Shown here in pieces: positions 34,834 through 43,779 of a stretch of 64,000 nucleotides of DNA. A program made the translations under genes and the position numbers. The stretch spans positions 6,972,001 through 7,036,000 of the forward strand of contig NZ_CP107899.1 of the NCBI RefSeq assembly GCF_036013915.1, written 5' to 3'. Under the pieces are notes generated by a model. That model was not told where the DNA came from, searched no databases, and worked only from the letters and a program-made list of their open reading frames with translations. The first letter of the stretch is position 1. Each line of letters starts with the position of its first letter. The stretch is from Streptomyces sp. NBC_00464 (lineage in GTDB: Bacteria > Actinomycetota > Actinomycetes > Streptomycetales > Streptomycetaceae).

Positions 34834-36024
34834 ATGAACGTGACCTACCTGCGCGGCGCGCTCCTCGCCGCATTCGCCTGCATCCTCGTGGGTGCTTCCT
34901 TCACCGCCAACAGCGTTCTCGGCGACTATCCCTACGCGGGTGGTCAGGCCCTGCGCTACGGTCTGGCGGGCCTGCTGCTCGTGCCTCTCCTGACACGGGC
35001 CGGGGAGCCCCGGCCCGTCGCCACGCTGAGGGGGCTCACCGGCAGGCAGTGGGGGCGGCTCGCCCTGCTCGCCGCTGTGGGTATGGTCGGCTTCAACCTG
35101 GCGGTCCTTGCCGCGGAGCGGTCCGCGGAACCGGCGGTTCCAGGAGTGTTCGTCGGGTGCGCGCCGATCCTCGTGGCTGTTCTCGCACCCTTGCTGGAGA
35201 GGCGCCGGCCGGCGCGGGCCGTGCTCTACGCCGCGGTGCTGGTTGCCGCGGGAGCCGTCACCGTCCAGGGCTGGGGGCGTACGGACACGGCCGGCATCGT
35301 CTGCTCCGTCGGTGCGCTGGCGGGCGAGGTGGGCTTCGCGGTGCTCGCCGTTCCGGTGCTGCGTCCGCTGGGGCCCAAGCTGCTGTCCGCCACGGTGTGC
35401 GCGATCGCGGCCGCGGAGTCGGCGGTGCTGGGCGTACTGGTCGACGGCGCGGGATTCCTGCGGCTGCCCACGCCGGGCGAGGCGGCTGCGCTCATCTGGC
35501 AGGCCGCTGTGGTCACCGTGGTCGGCTTCGTCTGCTGGTACAGGGGTGTGCAGCGGATCGGAGCCGAGCGGGCCACGCTCTTCTCGGGTCTGATCCCCGT
35601 CTCTGCCGCGCTCACGGCCCCGCTGGTCGGTGCGGGCTCGTACGGTCCCGCCCAGGCCGCCGGCAGTTGTCTGGTCGGGCTCGGCGTGGCGATCGGCTCG
35701 GGCATCCTGCACCGACGAGGCCGCGAGCGGGCGGTGGACTCAGCGGCTGGTGTCGAGGATCACCCGCGCCACCAGAGCCGGGTCGTCGTTCATCGGGACG
35801 TGGCCGCAGCCGGGAAGCCGGACCAGCCGGGCGCCGGGGACGGTGTGCTTGGCCCGGATGCCCTGGCGCCGCAGGAGCAGCCGGTCGCGGCTGCCCCAGG
35901 CGATGGTCACCGGCAGCCCCGGCACGTCGTCGGCGAACAGGACGTCACGGCCGGCGGCCAGCGTCCGGTGGAAGCCGGTCGCCCGGCGCAGGGCCAGGGT
36001 CTCGGACACAGCGGCCTCCGGTGA
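34834..36024 (+). CDS. EamA-family (DMT) transporter with an antisense read-through tail
   Basis: 396 residues. The first about 295 are a normal ten-helix EamA transporter (LAAFACILVGASFTANSVLG ... AAVVTVVGFVCWYRGVQRIGAERATLFSGLIPVSAALTAPL). After GSGILHRRGRE the frame stays open for about 100 more hydrophilic residues with no membrane helices, running 285 bp antisense into the alpha/beta hydrolase gene. A normal EamA protein ends near residue 300. The tail is either a real extension or the result of a lost stop; no forward frame has a stop before 36024. MocR-linked DMT genes usually export amines or pyridoxal-type compounds. Confidence 0.8.
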   Translation: MNVTYLRGALLAAFACILVGASFTANSVLGDYPYAGGQALRYGLAGLLLVPLLTRAGEPRPVATLRGLTGRQWGRLALLAAVGMVGFNLAVLAAERSAEPAVPGVFVGCAPILVAVLAPLLERRRPARAVLYAAVLVAAGAVTVQGWGRTDTAGIVCSVGALAGEVGFAVLAVPVLRPLGPKLLSATVCAIAAAESAVLGVLVDGAGFLRLPTPGEAAALIWQAAVVTVVGFVCWYRGVQRIGAERATLFSGLIPVSAALTAPLVGAGSYGPAQAAGSCLVGLGVAIGSGILHRRGRERAVDSAAGVEDHPRHQSRVVVHRDVAAAGKPDQPGAGDGVLGPDALAPQEQPVAAAPGDGHRQPRHVVGEQDVTAGGQRPVEAGRPAQGQGLGHSGLR

Positions 36025-36573
36025 ACGCCGCCCGGGCCGGGCGTAGATGGTGCTGGTCAGGACCGTGCGGCCGGCCGCGGAACGGGACAGTCGCTCGATG
36101 AGGGGCAGCGGCATCGACTCCGCTGCCAGCCTCATGGCGCGGAGCGTACCGAACGCGTACCGGCGTTCGCGGTCCGTCCAGAACCCGGCGGGGGAGAGCG
36201 CGGTCACCGAGCGTGCGAGCTTCTCGCGCCCGAGCTCCAGTGCCAGCAGGCCGCCGAGCGAGTTCCCCGCCACATGGGGGCGGTCCACGCCGATCGCCTC
36301 GCAGAAGGTCCCGAGCAGCGGTGCCACGGTGGTCAGGTCGTACGGAAGGTCGTCGGGAAGCCCGGGGGAGGCGCCGAAACCCGGCAGGTCCATCGCGATG
36401 ACATCCCGTTCCACGGCCAGGACCGGGATCACCGGGTCCCAGGCCTGACGGTGGTGGCCGATGCCGTGGAGCAGCAGCAACGGCTCTCCGGAACCGGCAC
36501 GTTCGTAGGCGACGGACACGGTCCGCGGTCGTCCTCGGGGTGACTCGACGGTGAACGAGACCGTGGTGGCCAT
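35740..36573 (-). CDS. alpha/beta hydrolase
   Basis: 277 residues. The fold markers are LLLLHGIGHHRQAWDPVIPVLAVERDVIAMDLPGFG (oxyanion region), the nucleophile elbow GNSLGG (near residue 98), and the C-terminal GCGHVPMNDDPALVA with the catalytic His; an acid residue before it is likely in AWGSRDRLLL. Substrate unknown. ATG 36573 with GGGAG eight bases ahead is preferred over ATG 36600. The last 285 bp lie antisense to the tail of the EamA gene. Divergent from the ECF41 sigma gene, 125 bp away. Confidence 0.87.
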   Translation of the reverse strand: MATTVSFTVESPRGRPRTVSVAYERAGSGEPLLLLHGIGHHRQAWDPVIPVLAVERDVIAMDLPGFGASPGLPDDLPYDLTTVAPLLGTFCEAIGVDRPHVAGNSLGGLLALELGREKLARSVTALSPAGFWTDRERRYAFGTLRAMRLAAESMPLPLIERLSRSAAGRTVLTSTIYARPGRRSPEAAVSETLALRRATGFHRTLAAGRDVLFADDVPGLPVTIAWGSRDRLLLRRQGIRAKHTVPGARLVRLPGCGHVPMNDDPALVARVILDTSR

Positions 36574-36698
36574 GGAGGGTGCTCCCGGGTGAGGCGACAC
36601 GTACGAACCGTGCCTGCAAGCGGCTTAGACATTCCGTCAACAACAATTACCGCAGGTAGCTTGTAGTTCAAGAGGGCGACGGCGGGGAACTGGACACC

Positions 36699-37607
36699 GT
36701 GCTGCGGGTCGGCTGGGATGGGCAGGTGGCAGCCGAAACCGTGACCGACGTCTTCGAAGAGCACCGGCCCGTACTCATCGGGGTCGCCTATCGCATGCTC
36801 GCCCGGATCGCCGACGCCGAGGACGTGGTCCAGGAGGCCTGGCTCCGCTGGTCGGCCGCTTCACGGGAGGACGTGCGTGAACCGCGTGCATTCCTCGTCA
36901 GGATCGTCACCCACCTCGCCATCGACCGGCTGCGCCAGCTCGGTACGCGACGCGAGGCGTACGTGGGGCCGTGGCTGCCGGAGCCCCTGGTCACCGACTT
37001 CGGGCCGACCGCGCCCGACACGGCGGAGCAGGCTGTGCTCGCCGACTCCGTGTCCGTCGCCGTCCTTGTCGTCCTCGAGTCGCTGTCCCCGCTGGAGCGC
37101 GCCGTCTTCGTCCTGCGCGAGGCCTTCGGATTTCCCTACGCGGAGATCGCCGCGACGCTCGACAGGACCGAAGCAGCCGTGCGCCAGCTCGCCGGGCGCG
37201 CCCGCCGTCACGTGGAGGAACGCAAGCCGCGCTACGACGTCGACCCCGCTCAGCGCCGTGACCTCACGGAACGCTTTCTGGCCGCGGCTGCCGGCGGTGA
37301 CATTGCCGCGTTGCTCACGCTGCTCGCACCGGACGTGCGGCTCGTCGGCGACAGCGGCGGAAAGTCGAAGGCGCCCCTGCGGATCCTGCAGAGTGCGGAC
37401 AAGGTCGGCAGGTTCCTCTTCGCCGTCGCCGGTCAGATCCCCGACCTGACGATCCGCTTCCTGGAGCTGAACGGCGGTCCGGCGGTGCTGGTGCTCTCCG
37501 GCGGCAAGCCGGACTCCGCAGTCCAGGTGGACGTACGGGGTGGAGTCATTCAATGCGTATATATCGTCCGTAACCCTGACAAGCTCACTTTTTTCGCCCG
37601 CGAGTAG
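36699..37607 (+). CDS. ECF41-type RNA polymerase sigma factor (SigJ-like) with SnoaL domain
   Basis: Up to 302 residues. Sigma region 2 (FEEHRPVLIGVAYRMLARIADAEDVVQEAWLRW) and region 4 (LSPLERAVFVLREAFGFPYAEIAATLDRTEAAVRQLAGRARR) are clear. The C-terminal SnoaL-like extension has the ECF41 marks: WLPEP in the linker, a DSGGK variant of D-G-G-G-K, and NPDKL near the end. In this group the extension itself tunes sigma activity in place of an anti-sigma factor. The start may be GTG 36699 or GTG 36741 (VTDVFEEH). Its usual genomic partner (a carboxymuconolactone decarboxylase, epimerase or oxidoreductase gene) is absent; the divergent neighbour is an alpha/beta hydrolase. Confidence 0.9.
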   Translation: MLRVGWDGQVAAETVTDVFEEHRPVLIGVAYRMLARIADAEDVVQEAWLRWSAASREDVREPRAFLVRIVTHLAIDRLRQLGTRREAYVGPWLPEPLVTDFGPTAPDTAEQAVLADSVSVAVLVVLESLSPLERAVFVLREAFGFPYAEIAATLDRTEAAVRQLAGRARRHVEERKPRYDVDPAQRRDLTERFLAAAAGGDIAALLTLLAPDVRLVGDSGGKSKAPLRILQSADKVGRFLFAVAGQIPDLTIRFLELNGGPAVLVLSGGKPDSAVQVDVRGGVIQCVYIVRNPDKLTFFARE

Positions 37608-37686
37608 GTGACCGGAGCCGATGGGCCGCTTCTCCGGAATCGGCTCCCGACTGCTCGTGCCGGGAAGTTGCCCAACCGACTGCCTC

Positions 37687-37716
37687 AGCCCCACGGACCC
37701 GCTCGGACGTGGGGCT
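37687..37716 (+). terminator. 8-bp hairpin with short T-run after the ECF41 gene
   Basis: AGCCCCAC (37687-37694) pairs with GTGGGGCT (37709-37716), followed by TTGTG. It lies 80 bp after the sigma-factor stop. Confidence 0.6.
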
Positions 37717-37801
37717 TTGTGCTGCGTACGGCCCTTCTTCCGCGAACGTCCTGTGAACGCTGTGCGGCGGATCGCCGGTTCGCGGCCCTTCGGCCGGAGG
37801 A

Positions 37802-37850
37802 TTGGTCTTGACCAAGGGGATGCGCCGTCCTATGGTCTCAACGTTAAGAC
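37802..37850. promoter_or_regulatory. two palindromic operator candidates before the GntR gene
   Basis: TTGGTC-TT-GACCAA (37802-37815) has perfect six-base arms and closely resembles the DasR-responsive element (dre) of the form TGGTCT-AGACCA that GntR/HutC regulators bind. The second, GTCTcAACGTTaAGAC (37835-37850), matches in all but one pair. They lie 58 and more bases upstream of the GntR start. Confidence 0.5.
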
Positions 37851-37907
37851 AGGAACCTTTAATAAATAACGTCGCGGAAAAGCCGCTGGGCGAATGCGGA
37901 GGACAGG

Positions 37908-38675
37908 GTGGGGACCACGCAGCTGGAATCGGTACAGGAGCCGAAGTACTGGCACCTCAAGACCGTGCTCAGTGAGGCACTCGACTCGGACTTTGCGGTG
38001 GGGGAGATCCTCCCCAATGAGCGCGAGCTCGCCGCCCGGTTCGGCGTCGCCCGGGCCACGCTCCGGCAGGCCCTGGAGCAGCTCGAACTCGAAGGCAGGC
38101 TGCAGCGCCGCCGAGGAGTGGGTACCACCGTCGCCCCGCCGCGCGTGGGCGTCGCCGTCTCCACCGCTCAGCACGACTGGACCGGAGGCGGTGCGGGCGA
38201 GGCATGGCAGGCGGCCGACTGCCGGACGGCCGCCGCACCGGCCGCCGTGGCCGGCCTGCTCGACGTGGCAGGCGAGGAGCCCGTCCACATCGTGCGCCGG
38301 ATCCGACTCACCCACGGACAGGCGGTCGCGGCGGAGCTGCTGTACGTACCGGCGTCCTCTGTCCCGGATCTCTCCGCGATAGACACCCCGTCCGGCCCCG
38401 CCAGGGCCCGCAGCGTCGTCCGTGAACTGCACCGGCTGGGCCTCGACGGACAGGACCGATCCGTGGAGCTCGGCTCGGCTCGCGCGGACGACGCCAAGGA
38501 ACTCGACCGGCTTCCCGGCGCCCCCGTGCTCGTCGTGACGACCCGCTACCTCGCGGCCGGTGGCACGGCTGCCGTCTCCGTCGCCACGTACCGGGCCGAC
38601 ACCTGCCGGCTCACCTTCGGCGACTCGGGCGATCTGGAGATCAGTCACCACGATCAGACCCGCCAGGCATCCTGA
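37908..38675 (+). CDS. GntR/HutC-type regulator with UTRA domain
   Basis: 255 residues. The N-terminal wHTH (KYWHLKTVLSEALDSDFAVGEILPNERELAARFGVARATLRQALEQLELEGRLQRRRGVGT) ends in the R-G-x-G-T typical of the subfamily. The remainder is a UTRA effector domain (EEPVHIVRRIRLTHGQAVAAELLYVPASSVPDL), which in DasR and NagR binds phosphorylated aminosugars. Downstream, on the opposite strand and convergent, is an ROK regulator; both families act on sugar metabolism, but no sugar transporter is in view. Start is GTG 37908 with GGAGGA four to five bases ahead. Confidence 0.88.
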   Translation: MGTTQLESVQEPKYWHLKTVLSEALDSDFAVGEILPNERELAARFGVARATLRQALEQLELEGRLQRRRGVGTTVAPPRVGVAVSTAQHDWTGGGAGEAWQAADCRTAAAPAAVAGLLDVAGEEPVHIVRRIRLTHGQAVAAELLYVPASSVPDLSAIDTPSGPARARSVVRELHRLGLDGQDRSVELGSARADDAKELDRLPGAPVLVVTTRYLAAGGTAAVSVATYRADTCRLTFGDSGDLEISHHDQTRQAS

Positions 38676-38721
38676 CCGAATGACCGCCCGCCCGGGGCGT
38701 GCACCGTACGGCCCGTCGCAC

Positions 38722-39879
38722 TCAGCGGCGGGCCGTCACCGTTCCCTCCACGGCGAAGAGCTGCTCCTCGACATGGTCGAGCGCCAGCCGCAGGGCACCG
38801 GTGGCCACGGCCGCCTCACCGAGCAGTGACAGCGTCACCCGAGGGGGCCGCAGGCAGTACCGGGCCAGCTCACCGCGGAGAGGGTCCAGCACCCCATCCA
38901 GCCCGGCGGCCCAGCCGCCGATGACCACCAGCTCCGGATCGAGCGCCAGGACCAGCGCCGCCACATCATGGACCAGGCGCTGGATGAACCGCTCGACGGC
39001 GGCCTGCGCCTGCTCGTCGCCGTGCCGGGCCTTGGCGAACACTGCGGCGACCGCGTGCTCGTCCAGCGGGTCCAGGGGGGTGTCCGTCGTCGACAGCAGT
39101 CGCTCCGGTGTGACGTCACGTCCCAGGAGATGCAGCGCACCGATCTCGCCGGCCGCCCCGCCGAAACCGCGGTGCAGCCGTCCGCCGATCAGCGAGCCCG
39201 CCCCCGGGCTCAGGCCCGCCAGTACGAACACGATGTCGTCGGACTCCGTGGCCGCGCCCTTCCAGTGCTCCGCGACGGCCGCCGCGTTCGCATCGTTCTC
39301 CACGAGGACGGGGCAGCGGAACGAGCGCCGCAGGCGCTCACCGAGCGCCAGGCCCGTCCAGTCCGGAAGAGCGGTGCCCAGCCGGACGGTGCCGTCGGCC
39401 TCCACGATGCCGGGGCTGCCCACGCCGACCGCGCGCAGGCTGCTGCGGGCCACGCCCGTGCGCCGAAGGACATCGGCGACCACGGTCCGTACCCTGTCGA
39501 GGCGGTCGTCCGCGCAGGCGGTCTCCGAAACCTCACGAGAGCCGGCGCCGATGATCCGGCCGTCCAGCCCAGACAGCAACGCCGAGACCCGGTGCGGGCC
39601 GATCTCGATGCCCAGCAGATGTCCCGCCTCGGCCCGGAACCGGAACCGGCGGGCGGGGCGGCCCTGACGACGTGCCTCGGCACCGTCGGGGGCCGACTCG
39701 ACGACCAGCCCGGCCTCGAACAGCCCCTCCACGACGCCCTCGACCGTAGGCCGGGACAGGCCCGTGATCCGGGTCAGGTCCGTGAGGGTCGGTGATTCCG
39801 CACCCCGGAGGGCATGCAGAACCACCGCAGAATTGATCCGACGCAGCAACGACGGGTCCCCACCGGTCAGCCGGCCCAC
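38722..39879 (-). CDS. ROK-family transcriptional regulator
   Basis: 385 residues. N-terminal wHTH (LLRRINSAVVLHALRGAESPTLTDLTRITGLSRPTVEGVVEGLFEAGLVVE), then the sugar-kinase-like ROK domain: GHLLGIEIGPHRVSALLSGLDG as the phosphate-1 motif, VGVGSPGIVEADGTV, and VENDANAAAVAEHW with the catalytic-site Asp. The zinc-binding C-G-C-x-G-C-x-E motif of active ROK kinases is absent (the place reads LHRGFGGAAGEIGALHL, with the Glu and a His kept), as in many regulators. Start is GTG 39879, after GGGAGGA. Target unknown. Confidence 0.88.
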   Translation of the reverse strand: MGRLTGGDPSLLRRINSAVVLHALRGAESPTLTDLTRITGLSRPTVEGVVEGLFEAGLVVESAPDGAEARRQGRPARRFRFRAEAGHLLGIEIGPHRVSALLSGLDGRIIGAGSREVSETACADDRLDRVRTVVADVLRRTGVARSSLRAVGVGSPGIVEADGTVRLGTALPDWTGLALGERLRRSFRCPVLVENDANAAAVAEHWKGAATESDDIVFVLAGLSPGAGSLIGGRLHRGFGGAAGEIGALHLLGRDVTPERLLSTTDTPLDPLDEHAVAAVFAKARHGDEQAQAAVERFIQRLVHDVAALVLALDPELVVIGGWAAGLDGVLDPLRGELARYCLRPPRVTLSLLGEAAVATGALRLALDHVEEQLFAVEGTVTARR

Positions 39880-40047
39880 GGTGTGTCCTCCCAGCTCGTG
39901 CGCATGTCAGGCGGATCGTACTCGCTGCTCAGGGACTGGGCGAGCGTGGGCGGCAAGTCGCCGGACTCGGGTGGCCAGGCTGCCAACCCTTGGATGGACA
40001 AGCCCCGGAATCCCTGGGTGGCGTGGCCGCCAGGAACACCCGCGGTC

Positions 40048-40698
40048 TCAGCTCGGAGAGACGAATCCGGACTCGTAGGCGGCGATGACCGCCTGGGTGC
40101 GGTCCCGCGCCCCCAACTTCGCCAGCACGGCGCTGACATGGGTCTTCACCGTTTCGACGCCCACCACGAGCCGGGCGGCGATCTCGGCATTGGACAGACC
40201 TCGGGCCATCAGCCGCAGCACGGCCGCTTCGCGCTCGGTGAGCGAGGCCTTTTCCATGGCCTCCCGAGCCTTGCTCGTGCCGTACTCGGCGGCGAGCCGG
40301 CGGACCGCGGCCGGGAACAGCAGGGACTCGCCCTCTGCCACGAGCCGCACCGAGTGCACGATCTCGGCCGGCCGGGCCCGCTTGAGGAGAAAGCCGTCCG
40401 CGCCCGCACGCAGCGCCTCGTAGACGTACTCATCGTTTTCGAACGTCGTCACCACCAGAATCTTCGGTGGGTCGGGCACCGTGCGCAGCACCACCCGAGT
40501 CGCCTCGATGCCGTCCATCAGCGGCATGCGGACGTCCATGGCCACCACATCAGGACGCAGCTGACGCACCAACGGAATCACCGCGGCGCCGTCACCCGCC
40601 TCTCCCACCACCTTGATGTCGGGCTGGGCCTCCAGGACCGCGCGCAGTCCTGCACGGACCAGGGGTTCGTCGTCGACCAGAAGAACGGTAACCGGCAT
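40048..40698 (-). CDS. NarL/LuxR-family response regulator
   Basis: 216 residues. Receiver domain [35 protein letters not shown] with DDE acid pocket, phosphoacceptor Asp in [17 protein letters not shown] (about residue 54), Thr/Lys later ([29 protein letters not shown]). C-terminal Lux[56 protein letters not shown]. Partner of the histidine kinase encoded 25 bp upstream on the same strand. Confidence 0.95.
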   Translation of the reverse strand: MPVTVLLVDDEPLVRAGLRAVLEAQPDIKVVGEAGDGAAVIPLVRQLRPDVVAMDVRMPLMDGIEATRVVLRTVPDPPKILVVTTFENDEYVYEALRAGADGFLLKRARPAEIVHSVRLVAEGESLLFPAAVRRLAAEYGTSKAREAMEKASLTEREAAVLRLMARGLSNAEIAARLVVGVETVKTHVSAVLAKLGARDRTQAVIAAYESGFVSPS

Positions 40699-40723
40699 TC
40701 GGTCAGCGTATGCGGTGGGCTGG

Positions 40724-41896
40724 TCAGCCTATGCGGTGCAGAGGAAGGCTCGCGTGCACCATCCATTCCCCCTTGCACGGTCCCGTCCTGGCGCTGCCGC
40801 CCAGCAGAGCGGCTCGTTCCCTGATGCCCCTCAGACCACTTCCACCCCCAGGGGCGGCGGTCGAACCCACGAGCGGATTTGATACTTCCAGGTCAAGTCG
40901 GCCGTCGGCGACGGTGATGCGGACGCGGACCGCAACCGATCCGGAATGACGCAGGACGTTGGTGAGGGCCTCCTGGAGGATGCGGTACCCCTCTCGGGAC
41001 ACCGACGGCGGTACCTGTTCCAGCGGACCCGAAACATTCGCATCGACCTCGGCACCGGAACCGCGTGCGGAGTCCAGCAGACGGCCTGCCTCGCTCAGCG
41101 ACGGCCGCTGCCCCGACGGCGTGCCCGATTCGCGCAGCACTCTCAGCACTCGTTCCAGGTCGTCAAGCGCATCACGGCCCGTCTCCTCGATCGCCGCCAG
41201 TGCCCTCTCGGTGAACGCCGGGTCGCGCGCGGCGCGGGCCGCACCCGCCTGAACAACGGCGATCGTCAGGGCGTGCCCGATCGAATCGTGCAGCTCGCGC
41301 GCGATCCGGTTGCGCTCCAGCAGCTGCTCCGTACGCTCCTCCAACGCGGTCATCCGCTGTTTCGGAGTGGGGCCGAGCAGCCACCGGGCGGCAGCAGTGA
41401 TCAGCTCCCCGCATCCCACGACCACGGCCAGCAGTATCACCAGGGGAACCGGAGCGAGGAGCGCGGCCCACCAATGCGTGCCCAGCCCGGCGGCGAACCA
41501 TTCGGCGCTCGGCTCCGAACCGGCCGCGGAGCGGACGAGATCAACCGTCGTCGCCGGCAGCCACACCGTCGCCATACCGGCCAGTCCGGCACACACCAGC
41601 CGTATCTCCAGCCAGAGCGCAGTCCGCCATCGTTCGGACCACGAGGCGGAGGGGGCTACTGAAATGGTTGCCTCGGGGCGGCCCCGTTCCTCGGGCGTCA
41701 GCAGCAGCTGCGCCTGGATCCCCTCGGCGAGGCGCATGCCGGGAATCAGCCCCACCAGGGCCGCGAGGACGACCGGAACCCAGGGCGTGTCCATCGAGAT
41801 GAACAGCCAGACGCTCACTGCGGCGCCAGGCATGAGCAGATGCAGCCACCGGGTGTAGGTGACTGGCGCAGTCAACGGGCGGAGGAAGCTGAGCAT
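40724..41896 (-). CDS. sensor histidine kinase (HisKA_3 type)
   Basis: 390 residues. Four or so membrane helices in the first 200 residues ([81 protein letters not shown]). Dimerisation/phosphoacceptor region [29 protein letters not shown] with His. HATPase_c: N-box [17 protein letters not shown]-box [18 protein letters not shown]. The membrane part senses an unknown envelope or drug signal. ATG 41896 is divergent from an ABC exporter operon, the probable target. Confidence 0.92.
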   Translation of the reverse strand: MLSFLRPLTAPVTYTRWLHLLMPGAAVSVWLFISMDTPWVPVVLAALVGLIPGMRLAEGIQAQLLLTPEERGRPEATISVAPSASWSERWRTALWLEIRLVCAGLAGMATVWLPATTVDLVRSAAGSEPSAEWFAAGLGTHWWAALLAPVPLVILLAVVVGCGELITAAARWLLGPTPKQRMTALEERTEQLLERNRIARELHDSIGHALTIAVVQAGAARAARDPAFTERALAAIEETGRDALDDLERVLRVLRESGTPSGQRPSLSEAGRLLDSARGSGAEVDANVSGPLEQVPPSVSREGYRILQEALTNVLRHSGSVAVRVRITVADGRLDLEVSNPLVGSTAAPGGGSGLRGIRERAALLGGSARTGPCKGEWMVHASLPLHRIG

Positions 41897-41929
41897 GCTG
41901 TCATCGTGCCAGCGCGCTCGACCCGACGG

Positions 41930-41947
41930 CTCCCCCGCGCGGGGGAG
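41930..41947. promoter_or_regulatory. 18-bp perfect palindrome in the kinase/ABC divergent region
   Basis: CTCCCCCGCGCGGGGGAG lies in the 107-bp gap between the kinase gene (-) and the ABC ATPase gene (+). It could be a response-regulator operator or simply a GC hairpin. Confidence 0.35.
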
Positions 41948-42003
41948 ATGATCCACACCGGCGGGGGAGGACCGCTGCCCGGTCCGGCGGCCAGGCTGAG
42001 CAC

Positions 42004-42948
42004 ATGACCACTATCGACGTCAACGACCTCACCAAGGATTACGGCGCCACCCGCGCCGTGGACCGTCTCACGTTCAGTGTGCGTCCCGGCCGGGTCACCG
42101 GATTCCTCGGACCGAACGGCGCGGGCAAGTCCACCACCATGCGACTGGTTCTCGGCCTCGACCGGCCCACCGGCGGCACCGCCACTATCGGCGGGCGGAC
42201 GTACGCATCTCTGGGTGATCCACTTCGCCATGTCGGGGTACTGCTTGACGCGCAGGCCGCCCACGGCTCGCGGACGGCGCGCAATCACCTGCTCGCCCTG
42301 GCCACGAGCAACGGTCTGAGCGGGGCAAGAGTCGAGCAGGTACTGGAGGAGGCCGGACTCGGTCACGTGGGGGGCCGGCGGATCAAGACGTTCTCCCTCG
42401 GCATGCGCCAGCGCCTCGGGATAGCGGCGGCACTGCTCGGCGATCCCGAAGTGGTCATGCTCGACGAGCCGTCGAACGGTCTGGATCCGGAGGGCATCAT
42501 CTGGATCCGCGAGCTGATGAAGCGGTTGGCACGGGAGGGCCGCACAGTATGGGTCTCCAGCCATCTGATGAACGAGACATCGTCGTTCGCCGACCATCTG
42601 ATCGTCCTCGGGCAAGGACGTCTGCTCGTCGACCTCCCGATGCAGGAGTTCCTCGACTCCCGGAGCCGGCCCCGGGTACGAGTGCGGGTTCCCACGATCG
42701 AATCACCCCGGCTCGGTGAGCTCCTGACACGCAAGGGGTATCGGGCCCAGCAGAGTGACGACGGGTACTGGACCGTCGACGGGGCGCGAGCGGACGAGAT
42801 CGGGGCACTCGCCGCCACGGAAGGCGTTCCGGTTCTTCAACTCGTGGACGAGCAGCCCACGCTGGAACAGGCCTACCTGGATCTCACGGCCGGGGCAGCG
42901 GAGTTCGAGTCCGCCGCTTCCACATCCACCACCCGACAGGAGGCCTGA
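42004..42948 (+). CDS. ABC transporter ATP-binding protein (DrrA-like exporter)
   Basis: 314 residues. Walker A GPNGAGKST, Q-loop region LLDAQAAH, signature SLGMRQRLGIAAALLG, Walker B VVMLDEPSNGLDPEG, then the switch His (VSSHL). The C-terminal about 90 residues after the ATPase (PRVRVRVPTIESPRLGELLTRKGYRAQQSDD) are the DUF4162-type domain common in drug/lantibiotic exporters. It is followed after two bases by its permease. Confidence 0.93.
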   Translation: MTTIDVNDLTKDYGATRAVDRLTFSVRPGRVTGFLGPNGAGKSTTMRLVLGLDRPTGGTATIGGRTYASLGDPLRHVGVLLDAQAAHGSRTARNHLLALATSNGLSGARVEQVLEEAGLGHVGGRRIKTFSLGMRQRLGIAAALLGDPEVVMLDEPSNGLDPEGIIWIRELMKRLAREGRTVWVSSHLMNETSSFADHLIVLGQGRLLVDLPMQEFLDSRSRPRVRVRVPTIESPRLGELLTRKGYRAQQSDDGYWTVDGARADEIGALAATEGVPVLQLVDEQPTLEQAYLDLTAGAAEFESAASTSTTRQEA

Positions 42949-42950
42949 CC

Positions 42951-43688
42951 ATGTCGACCACCGCAGTTCTGCGCTCCGAGTGGATCAAGATCAGATCGGT
43001 GCGCTCCGTCGCCGGATCCCTGACGGCTGTATTCCTCGCCACGATGGCCGTCACGGTGCTCACCTTCGCCACTGTCGGACAGGCCGAGGCGGACAATGCG
43101 GATGCCGACCTCGTGTTCGGTGCCTTCTACGCTCTGAACTTCGGTCAGATCGCGGCCATAAGTTTTGGAGCGACAGCGATCTCGTCCGAGTACGTCAGCG
43201 GCGCGCTGCGCATGTCGCTGGCTGCGGTTCCGCGCCGCACCCTCTTCTACACAGCCAAGATGTCGCTCATCGGAGGAGCAGCTCTTGCCGTAGGCCTTGT
43301 CACGAGCTTCAGTTCGTTTCTGGTCGGGCAGTTGTTCATGGGGGAGTACGCCATCGGGCTGGGAGAACCCGGCGCTCTGAGGGCCGCCGTCGGCAGCGGC
43401 ATATATCTCGCTCTGATGACTCTCTTCGCCGCTGGGCTGACAGTCCTTTTTCGCAGCGCGGTTGCTGTGCTCAGCCTGCTCATCCCATTCATCTTGATCG
43501 TTTCGTTCGTCGTCGGAGACATCGCAGGCGGAGTGGCTGACTATCTGCCTGATCGAGCCGGACAGCTGGTGCTGCACCAGCATCCGGACAGCAGCCTGGG
43601 GCCCTGGACGGGGCTATGTGTTACGGCTGCGTGGGCCGGAGTGGCCTTGCTGGCCGGATGGTGGGCACTGCGACGCAGAGATGCCTAG
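42951..43688 (+). CDS. ABC transporter permease (ABC-2 type)
   Basis: 245 residues, six hydrophobic segments (SVAGSLTAVFLATMAVTVLTFATVG ... GQIAAISFGATAISSEYVSGALRM ... ALMTLFAAGLTVLFRSAVAVLSLLIPFILIVSFVVG ... CVTAAWAGVALLAGWWALRRRDA). SEYVSGALRMSLAAVPRR is the typical cytosolic loop of such permeases that faces the ATPase. Cotranslated with the ATP-binding protein and divergent from the two-component system. Confidence 0.9.
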   Translation: MSTTAVLRSEWIKIRSVRSVAGSLTAVFLATMAVTVLTFATVGQAEADNADADLVFGAFYALNFGQIAAISFGATAISSEYVSGALRMSLAAVPRRTLFYTAKMSLIGGAALAVGLVTSFSSFLVGQLFMGEYAIGLGEPGALRAAVGSGIYLALMTLFAAGLTVLFRSAVAVLSLLIPFILIVSFVVGDIAGGVADYLPDRAGQLVLHQHPDSSLGPWTGLCVTAAWAGVALLAGWWALRRRDA

Positions 43689-43779
43689 TTGGTGCCGTTC
43701 GGGCGCCGTGTTCAGTTGATCGAACATGCTTGTCTTCATCTGGGCACGACGCGGCCGGCCGAGGAGATAGAACCTTTCC

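Larger units (their letters stand above)
37608..37907 (+). other. 300-bp region between the sigma factor and the GntR gene
   Basis: It contains the hairpin terminator at 37687-37716 and the paired palindromes at 37802-37850 (both listed). The sequence just before the GntR start is unusually AT-rich for this genome (AACCTTTAATAAATAAC, 37854-37870), suggesting a promoter. No coding sequence is supported; an 82-residue frame at 37621-37869 lacks similarity and a ribosome binding site. Confidence 0.5.
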
